A stretch of 64,000 bases of DNA from Zonotrichia leucophrys gambelii (lineage: Eukaryota > Chordata > Aves > Passeriformes > Passerellidae): positions 65,201,085 to 65,265,084 of the forward strand of contig NC_088170.1 of the NCBI RefSeq assembly GCF_028769735.1, given 5' to 3'. The translations under genes and the position numbers were made by a program. Shown piece after piece: positions 50,284 through 62,639 of the stretch. Below the pieces are notes generated by a model. The model was not told the origin of the DNA. It did no database searches and saw only the letters and a program-made list of their open reading frames with translations. Numbering within the stretch: position 1 is the first letter of the stretch; each line of letters opens with the position of its first letter.

Positions 50284-50291
50284 TTACGTAA
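50284..50291. promoter_or_regulatory. TTACGTAA palindrome (PAR-bZIP/C-EBP-type site)
   Basis: A perfect eight-base palindrome matching the D-box recognised by PAR-bZIP factors and E4BP4 (NFIL3), within the CpG island about 255 bp upstream of the candidate ATG. It is a site match only. Confidence 0.4.
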
Positions 50292-50528
50292 GGCAGGGAT
50301 CGTTTGTCAGGCGCGATGGTACAAACATAGCTGCGGGCAGATTATGCACAGAGAGCCAGAGAGGAGGAGGCACGGGCAGGAAGGTGTCTCCGGGAGCGGG
50401 GCTCCCTCCCCGCCGCTGAGGATCGCGGCTGGGCAGCGGGCTGGGCTCCCCTGGACGGTGTCCCTGGCATGCTCTGCTTCGTGCGGGATGCTTGAGACGA
50501 GATTCTAACTTGGGGCGCCGGGATTGGC

Positions 50529-50570
50529 ATGAGGATCGGAGCAACATGGAAGGGCTTCTGTCTCCGATGA
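50529..50570 (+). CDS. Candidate upstream ORF overlapping the main start codon
   Basis: ATG at 50529 opens a 13-codon frame (MRIGATWKGFCLR) ending at TGA 50568-50570. It is out of frame with, and overlaps, the ATG at 50546. The context has G at -3, so it is moderate. If both lie on one mRNA, initiation here would bypass the downstream start and reduce its use. Whether the transcript includes 50529 depends on the unknown transcription start. Confidence 0.25.
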   Translation: MRIGATWKGFCLR

Positions 50571-50578
50571 GAACGAAG
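50546..50578 (+). CDS. Candidate first coding exon, gene not recognised
   Basis: The ATG at 50546 has A at -3 and G at +4, a strong Kozak context. It opens 11 codons (MEGLLSPMRTK) and meets AAG|GTAGGG, a good splice donor with the intron starting at 50579; the exon ends in phase 0. It sits at the 3' side of a CpG island, the usual place for a first exon. I did not recognise the peptide. No downstream exon was found before 64 kb, so intron 1 would exceed 13 kb. Without a transcript or cross-species alignment this is an inference; the frame is short enough to arise by chance, and the island may instead serve a non-coding or opposite-strand first exon. Confidence 0.35.
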
Positions 50579-51534
50579 GTAGGGAAAGATGTTCGTGTCT
50601 TTTGAAGCTCAATTTACCCGGCGAGGGGAAAGGGAGTTGCGGGGCGAGCTCTGTGAATAGGGGGCTTGCCGGGCTTTTGTCTCTTTTCTTTCCTGCCTCT
50701 TTTTTTTTTTCTCTCTTTCTTATTTTTCAAAACTACGCTGGTGAATGTAACTCGGCAGAGCAGCGCCAGCAGTTGCCTCCGAGAGGGGAGTAACGCATCA
50801 CTCCTCCTCGACAGAGATGACCTTTGTAAATGAGTTTGCCTTTTGGAGTAGACAGCCATATTTTTGTTTGAATTTCCACTTGGAGGCTCTCATTGTGTCT
50901 GTGTGTCTGTGCGGGCTCCCCGGGGGACGCGGACCTTCCCTGCGGCACAGGGATGGATGGATGGGGACACCGGGATAGCCCACCAGGTGTTGGCAGCACC
51001 AAGGGGGGCACGGGCAGGCAGAGTGGGTGATTTTGTGCCCAAACACCTTGCCAGGGTGCCAGACCTCTTGTTGTGGACCCAGAGCAGAAAGCTGTGACAG
51101 AGTGAGTGTGCAGAGCTGAGGGATTGCTGCACTTGTCTGCTGCCTTCTCACACTCTCAACTCTCTTCAAAGGTTTGACAGGAACCCTCAGTATTAGACAA
51201 ACTTGAATTCCAGCAGGGAAATGACAGAAGAAAAACAGTGATGGTTTAGTTGGTAAAATTTCTCCCCATGCCATTATTTCTTTGTGGTCCTGGGGGATAG
51301 ACTGAATCCTGATTGCATTTTATTTAGTCACTGCCTCCATCCCATGTGGTAACTGCCTTGGGTAAATCCTTCTGATTTCACTCCATCACCACATTCAGTC
51401 CAACTCTGTTGTATTGTGTCTCAAGACCGGAAGAATTGGAATTCAGTGGCAATTCTTGCTGGCAACAGGGTGTCTTTGTATGTCTTGGATGCAAACAGTT
51501 TGGAAGGGGCAGTCAGACAAGACTTGCTTTCTAT

Positions 51535-51630
51535 AAATGCCAGACTTGAAAAAATTCTGAGAAATTGTCTGGTCCAGCCCCTGTGCTGAAGCAGATCAGC
51601 TAGTCTGGTTTCCTCAATTACATCCCTGCC
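51535..51630 (-). mobile_element. Ancient CR1-like fragment
   Basis: The plus strand has TTCTGAGAAATTGTCTGGTC near 51556, then CAGCCCCTGTGCTGAAGCAG and ATCAGCTAGTCTGGTTT. This parallels the antisense 3' region of old CR1 subfamilies ('gtccaacccctgctcaagcagggtcacctag' pattern). The copy is short and strongly diverged; the 3' octamers are gone. Confidence 0.45.
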
Positions 51631-54600
51631 ATTCACTATCCTAAATTAAAGGCTCTTCAATGATTTAAAGTCTTTTCAATATTAAAACCAAGAAAAGTGA
51701 TTTAAATAAAAATAATTTGCCAGCAAATGTCTGCACTGCAATTCTCCAGGGGACTAATTTTTTTCCACTTTAATTCAGGTTTTTTTGTCTTGAGCAGTAA
51801 GTTGATAATTTAAAAAAGAACCTGCCAACTTCATATAGCTCTCCATTACCAAGAACAATGCTATGGGCAGTTTTTAGAATGAAAGATTTATAAGGGATTA
51901 TAGACCCAGCCATTCATATATCTCATTACTGAGGAATTCATACATTAATATTAGGCTTTGCAAGGCATTTCCCAGTACTATTTTTTAAAAAATCAGATAA
52001 TAGAGGAAACCTCTAGCAGCTGTCCAACATTTCCATCTCATTTCCATTATTAGAAAACATAACTTTCATTGGTTTAACTGATGTTTCCAGTCTGCTGTTC
52101 TAACCAGGCTTGAAAGGACTGCTGAAGGCAGTCTCCCCCAGGACTGGTGAGCTCAGGCTGATGTGTGGATTACAGTCAGACCTGTGTAGTATCAGCACCT
52201 GCAGCATGTGTGAAGCTATAAAAATGACAGAGTAAGGGAAGTGGTCCAGGACTGGGTATTCTGTTTGTTCATCTGATCTGCTTCGTAGCTGGAGTGTAAA
52301 TCCCACTAACACCATCCATAAAGTGTAATCTAAATTGCCACTGTCAAGTAATTTATTGATCCTATAGAAGAGCATGCTTGAGAGTATAGACATGATCCTT
52401 TGGATCACAATCTTCCTTAATATTAGAGAAAGGGAGAGATTCTGTTCTCCTTTGTGTGTGGGAAAAGCTTCTCAAGGCAAAGAAATGTGATTTTAAATCA
52501 GCTCTTGCAATGATGTAAGATCAGTGGGATTCTCTGGAAGATCCAGACCCTGACGTTGGTATTACGTTGCTGTTAATCCAGAGCAGCTCCATGGCAGCTG
52601 ATGGAGATATTCAAACAGACTCTGAAATAAAGGTCAGGATTTGGCCCTTACATCTTTACCTTTCAGAGAAACAACAATGCATAGATCACTTAAATAGATT
52701 TGAAAACTTATCATCTTATTTCCAAGATGCTTCATGGCTGGCAGTGGCTCCCCGTTCCCTGCCAGAAAATCAAGTGTAAAATCTATTAAATCCCCAAATA
52801 CAACCTTAATATGTGATGATTACACAAAAAAACTTGACAACAGTGAGGCTGCCAACGTGCTGAGACCCCTGCCTGTTCCACTCCCTGATACTGCCTCGTT
52901 TTCCTCCTCTATTCCCCCGTCTGTCTGATCCCATCTGTTGTCACTTGTTTTACACCAAGGCTGAAACTGTTGGGGGCTAGTTAGAAGTTGTTTTGTCCTT
53001 TGGTTTGTGCAGTGACATGAAGGACAGTGGGCTTCTGGTCATTTCTGGCAGAGCTGCCTGGAAAAAGCCTGGAGCATCTGGGAGCTCCAAGAGTTGAACC
53101 TGTGTGAAAACATCTCCTTGCCACAGTGAAATGCAAATAAAGGCTCCATTTTATCCTTAGAGTCCCAAGCAGCTCTGTTTAGACTGCTAAGATCTAGACA
53201 GAAAACCAAAACCAAAGAATTTTCTTTGTTTTCATGGGTAAATAGGGGCAGGAGCTGACTCTGCAGGCACTTCTCACATTCTGTCAACAGCAGGTGAGGA
53301 CAGCCTACATCTGCCTGTGATAGCCAAATGCAAGGGCCCCTGGAATTAAAATGAGCTCTAAATCCCTGCAGGTGGGCTTGGGTGAATATCATGGTGGTAC
53401 TTGAAAATAAGATTGCTGTCAGCTCTTTGGTCACTATTGTTCACACTCCACTGACAGAGGGACAGGTGGGCACATCTCGGCTAAAGAAATACAGTTTATT
53501 GTGCAGGAGGGCTGGAGCTGAGGCACTGGACAGAGACATGGACACCATGTCCTCACTTCTCCAAGCAGCTCCATGGCAGGAATTGCCAGCAGAGGGCTGG
53601 GAATGTACAACCAGGAGCCTATTTCATAGAGGACTTGTTTCTTATATCACAGGGTAATAACCCATTTGCTTGCTGGGCCGTGCTGGGTGATCATACAGTG
53701 GATACTTTAAAAAATCCTTAAAATATTTGGTAAATTGGGTATTAAACACTAAGCACATTACACTCTGTAATGGACTCCACTGCAGCAAGCTGTGGGTGGT
53801 TAAGACATTCCTGCTTTTGTATAACCAGGGTACACAGATGCAGGAATTCTAGGGAAAGGAAAGGGATACACAGTAAAATGGGCTGGCATATCAAAATTGA
53901 AGCAGATAAGTAGAATGCACTGAACAGCAAAGTTGCTGCATTTTTTTGTGTCAATGATTAAATTTCACTTGATTAGAAGTAATGGCTGGGTTGTAAATAT
54001 TTGGTAGGTTAATAGAGGTACTTGTAAATATTACCAGAACCAGTTAAATTCTGTAGCCTAGGATGTCTGAGCCCCTGTTTTCAGAGCACATGAATGTACA
54101 CAATAGCAATGTCCCCATGCCACCTTAAGAGACTGTGAAGTTGATTGAGTACCACAAAGTGAAAAGAATGAAGAAATGCATAAATATTGCAGTCCTTTGT
54201 TAGCCTCCATTTTAATTTGTTTTATAATCCTCAACACATGCACAATTTGCCTTAACCCTCAGTGCATCGCCTTCAGCAAATTACCCTGGCATAAGAATTT
54301 CAGTAATTTTAGTTTCTCTGCTGCTGACACTTGCCAGTGCATGCAACTGAATTTGCAATGAGCACCTGGCTCGAACCACGCAGAACTGGCTACTGCTCTA
54401 TTTTCCTTTCAGAAGCTTGTGTTTGGTGCTTTTTTGTTTATCAAAGCATTGCTTCTCTTTCAGAGAGGCTGAAAGAACTTTTTCAATGAACTTTTCGTCT
54501 GTTCAGAAACACACGCGGAGGGTAAATGGAGATTAATTACTGTCGAATTTACTAAGCTTTGCATCCAAAGATAATGAATTTTGAGTGTTCCTGGGTATAG

Positions 54601-56882
54601 CAAATTCAGCAAGGGAACTCAGTAAATAAAATGTGTAGTATTTAGATAGTGCTCTTTAAGCATTAATGGGGCTGTTCTCGTTTATTGAATCTTATTAACT
54701 TTATCTGTTTGTTGTAGATTTTGGGGATTAGCAAACTCCCATGGTGTTACCGTTGGTTTGTTAAGCCCCGTTGGCTCTGCTTTCAAAGCCACTTAGTTTT
54801 TGACCACTGGATCTCTCACAAAGAATGGTTGAGTTGTCCTTGTGCCTTACTTTGAGAAGTTCACAGTGGCTCAAAGGAGAGAAACTTTGGAAAGTACACT
54901 ATACCCTGAGAATCCTAAATAGCAAAGGCTGTGACAGCTGGCCTTTGAGATTGCTGGGGAGGAAGTCAGGAGGGGAAATTACCCCTGGGAAAGCGAAGTC
55001 TGAGTTTGGGTTACACCTGTAGTTTTTCACCCTTCTTGAATGGCACTGAAAAGAAGTTTATATAAGCAGTTTCTTTGTGCAGCTGCATGCAGCAAAACAT
55101 TTGAACAGACTCAAAACTTTAATCTCATAAGCTGTCCTGCAGAAGTTGAGATTAGAATCCTGCACTGTCTGGACAGCTATGAATATTAAAATCACTTTAC
55201 AGCACTCTTGTAGAAGCCAAGAGGCAGAATAATTCCTTTGTGTATGTTGTGAAACCTGTCCTGGTGTTTTTGAGAATACCAAAGGACTGAAGTTGCCCCC
55301 ATCCTTCCAAAAGCATTCGCGTTACTCCTATGGAGTCTAAGATCCCTGCTTTGATAAAATTGTGTATTTCACTCTCATTTTGAGTATCCCACCATGATAG
55401 ACACACACAGGTGCTAATGACACTTACAGAGTGAGATTTCCAAAGCCATTTATTTCTATTTTTTTTATTTATTTCTGGGGCTTCTGATCTCTCCTATGGA
55501 GTGACCTCACATGGGCAGTGAGCACACAAACCCAAACCCAAGCCCAAACACAATATTTCAGGTTCCCACACACACAGGGAGCTCACAGCATGGACTGGGG
55601 AGTGCTGGTGTTCCCCCAGCAGCCCTTCCACAGGGCCCCTACTCGAGCAGCTGAAGGGGAACCTCCTTCCCTGCCTTATTATCAGTTTGACATGGGTTAA
55701 TGAGACCATATGTAATTCTCTGAGCTTGTAGATAGTTAAAAAGAAAGGCAATTCAGGAAATAATGAAGCTCTATGTCGGCTACTGTTGATCATAATTTAA
55801 TAAATACCTGGGAGAGAGGATGTAGGGGCATAACTCAGAGCAGAGTTTGGCTTTGGAACAAGTGTACCATAACATTATGCCTCTGGAAAAGCAGAGCAGT
55901 TTTTGTTCTGTAACATTTCCTAAACCCATTCAGATTTAAAGGCAATATATCACTGAACATAAAACTGAAAGGTTATTTTTCCTCCCCGGCTGTGCTTTGC
56001 AGCAGAGCAGTGAGCTCTATGCCTGATTGAGCCCTGCACTGGTGCCCAGTCACACCAGGGGTGGGTTATTCACTCTCCAGGGAGGGGAAACTCTGTGTAC
56101 CCTGGGCTGGACACTGCTCTGCTAATGGGAATTGCATTGCAGAGCACCAAAATCCAGCACAGGGACTTGGATCATGAGAATACAATCCCTGTCCCCAGAT
56201 GCTCCCTACTAAAGGTTAGGAGGAAATAGCAACATTTTGCCTCAGTTTTTAAGGAGGAAGGACTGCAGTTCAGATTCTGGTATTTCATACAGGATCCAAA
56301 GCCTGAGGGGTTCTGCTCATTCTCAGCATCCTCAGGAGCGCAGCTGAGTCCAGGCTGCCCTGTCCCAGGATCTGCCCTTGGCTGCACACCAGGTTCAGTG
56401 GGCTCAGCTCTTGCCGAGCTCTCCCATAACTATCAGACAGCCTGAGATGAACCAGGATAATCACAATGCTGGCATTGCTTTGTCTTTCACAGACAGCCTG
56501 ATCCCCTCTCTGCCACCACCAGCTCAGCATCAGGAGCACATCACTGGGCAGTGCAGTTAAGCTGTCCCATGGTGTATCAAATATCACTGGATCCTGTCAG
56601 GGGATGGAAATAGGAACTGCTCCCACGTGCCCTGTTCACCTCCCAGGGCCCAGACACCATCCAGCTGAAACCATCCTGCACCCTGGCCTCAATTGTCCAT
56701 GTCTTGCTCAGCCTGTGCAAAGTCAGGCTGTAGCAGAGGTGCCCAGGAAGGTCTGACATTCCCTAAACCTTCATATGGCTGAGGTTGCCTGAAAGTGCCA
56801 AAAATTCTCTTGGCTACCATGGGACCTCACTGAAAAGCACACTGGGGGGCTATGCAGAGACCACAGAGGTGCCAAAATGAAA

Positions 56883-56935
56883 TTAATAATAACAATGATA
56901 TCAACAACAACAACAACAACATAATAATAATAATG
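56883..56935. repeat. Compound (AAC)n-(ATA)n microsatellite
   Basis: AAT-rich start, six or so CAA units at 56902-56920, then ATA units to 56934. Frames on both strands with poly-N, poly-I or poly-L runs are translations of it. Confidence 0.9.
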
Positions 56936-58256
56936 TTTAAAATGCAGTATGGCAAGGCACAGACTGGAGGGAAGGAAACTGATGATATTGGCACTAAGAG
57001 CATAAAGCTTGCTAGCTCAGTGTGTGGATCATGGGCATTTTTAGGAAGTACAGAGAAAATACACCGGTGAACACTCATTTTCCCAGTCATTTCATTATTT
57101 TACTTAATGGCAGCTATTGTCGAGGCAATTTGCCACCCTTTTCAGAAGCAGAGCTCAGACAGAGACACCCACTCTTTAGCTGTGAATCACAGGTTGCATT
57201 CCCTGGGGAAGGTCACAGAGCCTTAACTGCTGCAAATATGGGAAAGCTGAAAAAATGAGAAAGATATTAGTGAGATGATTATGAAGCAAAAAATGATGGT
57301 TGCCCCAAAATGCCAGTCTGGTAGTTATCTGTGGAGGATAACAGCTCTCCTGCATTTCTACCTGGTGTGTTAGGTCATTCTGAAGGCAGCGATGGTAGGG
57401 CGTGTATGTGTTTAGTGTTTGGGACTCTATGGAAGGAAACAAATTCTTGCATGATGCACAATTCATATAAGAAATGTCTGATGCATAACCAGTGCATGCC
57501 AGCATAGTTCTAAGCACCCCAGCATGGACTTCAGTAATGGTCAGCTATTTCTAATAGTATTTTACTGGATTTAAATAAATGTAAAATGTGTGTGCAGCTG
57601 GGCATGTGGGCTTTCTTCCTGAGAACACACACCCAATGTACCTTAGCTTTCCCTGCATGCCTTCTTCATCTACATTGCAGTATAAACCCTATCAATCTGT
57701 GAGACCAAAGCTCTGACCCTGTTTGGAATTCAACCAGCAAGACAAAAATCTCCAGCCCTTCAAGTTGCTCCAGTTCAGAGGAGAGCAGAGGACAGATGCA
57801 GGTGTCTTTTTGATGTGATTTATAAGCATGTTACAATATCAATAAGCATACAAAGTCCTGTTGCCCTGACCACAGCAGATATTAACAAATGAGAGAGCAG
57901 CTTCCCTCTTCAGGGTGGCTTCTTTCATGAAACATTCATCCACACCTGGTTTTGCTTGGTGTCTTGGTCCTTGGCTTGATTACCCTATGAGGATACAGTC
58001 ACAGGGTATCACAACACATGGCAGACCAGCTGAGTGTCTCAATCCCTTCTTCCCTTCAAGCTCCAAGTCCCCATTTTGGTGATTTGTTTGGGTTCTTTTG
58101 AGGGAAAGCCCTTGTTCCTTTTGTGCAGGAGCTCAGCTGTTGTGGCAGCGCTGTTGCAGCATCCCAGCACTCAACATCTCCTCATGTTCAGAAAAGGAAA
58201 ATCTCCCCAAATGCAGCTGTCCTGAGGCAGACCCATTGACTTGGGTCCCACACAAA

Positions 58257-58329
58257 AGGCTGATTTAGTAGTAAATGCAGTAGTAGTAGTAAATGCAGAT
58301 TTAAGGCTGATTTAGTAGTAAATGCAGTA
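58257..58329. repeat. 47-bp-period tandem duplication
   Basis: A 26-base segment beginning AGGCTGATTTAGTAGTAAAT occurs exactly at 58257-58282 and 58304-58329. An extra TAGTAG expansion lies in the first copy. It is a recent local duplication. Confidence 0.85.
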
Positions 58330-58828
58330 TATACATCAGCAGTAAAAATACACCTCCCTTTTTTTTTTTTCCTTACAAAACCTTATTCACGATTCTCCCA
58401 TGCAGCAAACACCAGAGGAAAGTGGTGGCTCTCAGGACATGACACAGGGTCCCCTGGGCCACAGCACTGATGAGGCACAGCCCAAAGCAGCAGCCAAACC
58501 CAAACCCATCCAGTCCCTTGGAAAAGAGGCAGATACCATCACTCTTCTGCTCTTGGTGACACAAACACGTACAAAGCTTGGCTGTGCTGAAGGAACATTA
58601 AAGGTAGAAGACATCTCCTGGGTAGACAGCACTCAAACCACTTGGGGCTTTGAAGACAGGAGGTCAAAAACAATATATCAAGTGAGTTATCAGCCAGTCC
58701 TGTCTTCCCTTCCTCCCCTCCCTCTGGCTCAGAGCTGCAGGAGCTCAGGTCCTTTGATGTAAACCTGTCAGACACTTTGGTCTCTTCTCTGCCCTGCCCT
58801 ATTCTTGCACACACACATTTGTGTGAGA

Positions 58829-58893
58829 TTTTAATTATAGGCATGAGCATATTGGTAAGAAAACCCTTCCTTAATTACACGCTCAATTAATTC
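58829..58893. promoter_or_regulatory. Cluster of TAATTA-type sites (weak)
   Basis: TTAATTA near 58831 and 58871 and AATTAATT near 58885 fall within about 65 bp of repeat-free AT-rich sequence. Homeodomain-type cores; function untested. Confidence 0.2.
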
Positions 58894-59998
58894 CAGTAGC
58901 TCAGGAGCTGAAATATGAAGTTGGGTGAAATTATTACTGCTTCATCTAAAGTTGGATCTCTCCATGGCCAGGTTCCCAATAATACTTTGGAAGTAATTTT
59001 TCTTTAGAAAAATGGATTTCATTTAGAAGAGATTAAATTGTTTTGGATAGAGGGAGTTAGAGTATTATCTGGTACCACTCATATTCTTTTCCAGAAACAC
59101 TAATTACTTATAAGACTAATCTTTTCAGCAAATATTCCATGATCAGGCCAAAGAATTATATGGCACAAATAAGGCAATATTTAGCCTCATTAGGGCTGGC
59201 ACAAACCCTTCCCTAATGTATTGTGGTCTTTAGAGAGAGATCAAGTGAGATGAGAGATTAAATGTGTTTTCATAACATCAGATACCCATCCATGGCACCA
59301 GGGCCTCAATGCTCCACTGGAATTTGGGTGTCACTGCTGCTGCTGCTGATGGCACTCTGGTAGGGATGGCTGAGAAACACCTAGGCTGGAACCTGCTCAT
59401 CTGGGCTTTAAGCCAGGATCTGCTCTTGTCCCTGTAAAACTGGAGACTCCCAATGTGTAGGACAGGAAGGCTGTGCTGCATCCCTGGGATCCTGGCTGAC
59501 ACCCGCAGCAGTGTGGAAAATAAGGCTCAAGTGGAGGAGAAGCACAATCTGAGCTGGAATAAACAGTCTAGGAGGAGGGGAGCATGTGGACAGAGGATTA
59601 GGGCAGGAGGAAGGAGTTTGAGAAGAGGCAACCAGGACTAAACAGGTAAGTTGTGGAGGCAGGGGCAGAGAGGCAGAGATGAGGTGGAGCATTTTTGCCC
59701 ATGGCATGGAAACCCCTTCAGCCCAAACCCCCTGTCCCAGCTGGATGTGGGTGGTGAAATGACACCTGTAAAGCTGCTTTTTAAAGAGGGAACACCATCA
59801 ATTTGCAAATTTGGGAATTACTGGAGCAAGGGACTCTAACAATGCAATACCACAAATGGTTTTTTCATGGGTTTCTTCTTGTCTCCTACATAAGACAGTG
59901 CTCAGATAATGAGCAGCTATTCATTTTGTATTTTCCTCATTTCCTACCAAATAACCCTAGATCTTATTTACTCAATACTGACCTGAAAACAGGTTTGG

Positions 59999-60015
59999 TT
60001 TTTTTTTTTTTTTTT
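59999..60015. repeat. Poly-T run
   Basis: Seventeen consecutive T residues; simple repeat. Confidence 0.85.
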
Positions 60016-60536
60016 GCATTATTATTCTGAAACATTAATTGCAACAGTATCAAAGTTCATCAAAACCTGTAATCATACTCTGGTTTGTCTCTGTTTAACT
60101 AATGTAGAATTGAGCCATAAAGGAATCATTTAAGGTCTCTTTCCGTTTTGGGCCATTTCTGACTTCTCTCTATCCTCAACATCATACAACATTTTCTGTG
60201 TTCATTGTGTCTCTCTGGTAGAGCACAGGCTTTCTTCAAGTCATGTGCTAGGAGTGTCTCTCAGAAACTCAAAAATAAAGCTTAGATGTCAAGGATTATT
60301 AGTAAAAGTTTGGGATATATGAGTCACTCATCACCATGAATCTTCACCCAAAGACTTCTCCACCTTCTGCAGCACTCCCCAGCTTCATTCCTTGTGCACC
60401 TTCTGTCTGCCACAAATGCCAAGGAGCCCTTTAGAGAGCAGACACCTCCCCTGATTCATCCTTAAGGCAGCTCCACCCCACACAAGGAAGAAAGAAAATA
60501 CAAGTGCAGAGGTTAGGGTGAAAGGAGCATCTGATC

Positions 60537-60557
60537 ATGCAATTAAAAATTGCATCA
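60537..60557. promoter_or_regulatory. Palindrome with CARE-type ATTGCATCA
   Basis: ATGCAATT and AATTGCAT form an eight-base inverted repeat with a three-base centre. The right arm extends to ATTGCATCA (60549-60557), which equals the C/EBP-ATF composite (CARE) core known from amino-acid-response genes. Site match only. Confidence 0.25.
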
Positions 60558-61804
60558 TGAGACATCCACTCATGCCTGGCCTTTTCTAAATTTTCACCCT
60601 GATATCCACCCAATGCAGTGTATAATACCAGCAAGCACATGACTGCTGTCACCTGGCTATTTTTTACTTAAGCTAATGTTATTCATTCCCTCTAAGAACT
60701 CCACATAAATTGACTCCAGTTTAATCATTTCTCCTTGCACCTTTTTGGAGTAAGCCAGGCTGACAGAACAGACAGCTGTGGGAGTAGGTGTGAGCAGGGC
60801 TGAACTGACTGTATGGAAATGCTGGGCAGCTTGGAATGCACAAACCCAAACACAGCACAGAGGAAAACCATGTGCTGAGGGTGGGGAGGGAATTTGTGTG
60901 CTCCCATTTGCATCTCTCTGTAAGCCATCTTTGCCTGGAATAAATGTCTTTGTCCACATGAAAGCTGAATCTGATTTCTTCCCCCCCATTTGACAGGGCA
61001 GTAGAGAAAGCTTTGTGAAATGGGTGTGACTTTTATGATGTTTTGCAACTCATTTTTAGAAATATGTGTCTGCATATGCTAGTAGTTACCCTATTTTAAA
61101 TCACTCTTGTGCATTTACTAATGATCTTTGCATTCTTGTTGAGTGAAAATTTTCTAGTTAGTAAGCACCACATTACTATTAAAGTAGACTGTCAGGTAGA
61201 TGGAGAAGAAAAAATTTAACAAAAAAGGTAATTTTTGGCATTTCTTTAGCCTCCAACCAGCTCTTTACAAGTTCTAAGTACTTTTCTTCTATTTTTGGCT
61301 TAGACCACAGTTTTGTCACATGTGTCTGGGTTTAAAGATTTTTTGAAGATTGTTTTAAATGGGTGGTAACAGTGTTCTTGTTCCTCAGCAAGGGCAAGGG
61401 GAAACATCAGCCACATATTTCAAACCTCTCCCACAGACATAACAAACCTCTTTTGCCAAGTGAGCTGGCTTTTCTCCTGAATAGAGCAAGAAGAAAAGGG
61501 AAAGGTGGCAGAACAAGCAGGTGAATGACGCTGTAATAGTGCAGGATCCGAGTCTTTCCTGCCAAAACTCCTGAAACTCAGTAGAGATAAATTCTAGTTT
61601 CTCATGCACTCAGCCCAGTCCCAGGCTTATTGGTGGGAATGACTCACATTAATATGGGAACATCACAGATGTACAGAAAGATGGTAAAATAGTTTAGGAG
61701 GCTATCAAAGGCTGGAAAACAACAAATATCAATGGAGGAAAAAAACCCCAAAAACTCAAGAAAAGATAACATTTTTCAATCCGAGCAGAAAAAGAGAAGG
61801 GGCT

Positions 61805-61859
61805 TCTTTTTATTTTCTTTTCTCCTTTTCTTTCTTTTTTTTTTTTTTTTTTTTTCCCT
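61805..61859. repeat. Pyrimidine/poly-T tract
   Basis: About 55 bp, nearly all T and C, with a 21-base or longer T run near its 3' part. The minus-strand poly-K frame is its translation. Confidence 0.85.
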
Positions 61860-62624
61860 GTGGAAAGTATGCACAGCATTAAATCAGCTTAAGTCATTAA
61901 TCTTCCCTGGGAGATATCACCCACAGAACAAACAGGGAGATGAAATAAAGCTACGTTGCCTATTACGCACGTTGTAAAAGAATTAGTGTCAAAAAATGAA
62001 ACCCAGAGGGAGTGAAATGCAGGGCAGAGAATCAGTGATGCAAACTTGTGTTATACCACCACCCTTGAGGGAGCTGTTCCTTGAGGGAACTGTGCCAGTT
62101 TGTATTCAGCCAAGAGTGTGGCCATTCCTTTGTCTGTGTGATGCTCCAGAAAGTGCAGAATACGGACCAAGAACAAGGAATTATTTAAAACTCCAATTTC
62201 CAGCAAATAACTGATAAATTCAACAAACAAAAACAAACTGAATGTCAGGACCAAGGAGAGATTCATGCCTATTCACAAAATGAATAACAGAGAAATATTT
62301 CCAAATGCTAAAAAAGCACTTAAAGACTCTCAGAAGCAAAAAATTATTGCTGAGCATTTACATTAATTTGACAGAATTTATCTACTCTTCTGCTCCATAA
62401 AACCTAAGTGCAATACTTAACCTGCAACCTCCAGTGAGGTCTGGTGTGTTTTACTTCCCAGCCCCTATGATGCTCAGAGATGTGCTCTGGAATTCTGAAT
62501 GAAGGATACAGTGGGGTCTGTGGGCTGAAGGAAATCATTATTAAACAGTAATCAATGCTGTGCATCTTGTGAGGCTTCTCAGCTTCTCTGGCATCCCACC
62601 ACAGCTGTTAGAGGCTGGGATTGG

Positions 62625-62639
62625 TTTTTTTTTTTTTTT
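62625..62639. repeat. Poly-T run
   Basis: Fifteen consecutive T residues; simple repeat. Confidence 0.8.

Larger units (their letters stand above)
50090..50665 (+). promoter_or_regulatory. CpG island, candidate gene promoter
   Basis: By hand I count about 45 CpGs in about 580 bp, against roughly one per 100 bp or fewer over most of the window. It contains a palindromic TTACGTAA (50284-50291; PAR-bZIP/C-EBP type), a 29-bp tandem duplication (50193-50250) and the candidate first coding exon near its 3' side. No TATA box is evident, as is usual for CpG-island promoters. The plus strand is inferred from the donor-bearing ATG frame at 50546. The transcription start is not determinable here, and a bidirectional promoter is possible. 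Confidence 0.75.

Noticed and set aside
60206..60240. tRNA-like B-box (TTCAAGTC) near 60.2 kb
   Set aside because: No A-box, acceptor stem or cloverleaf can be drawn around it.
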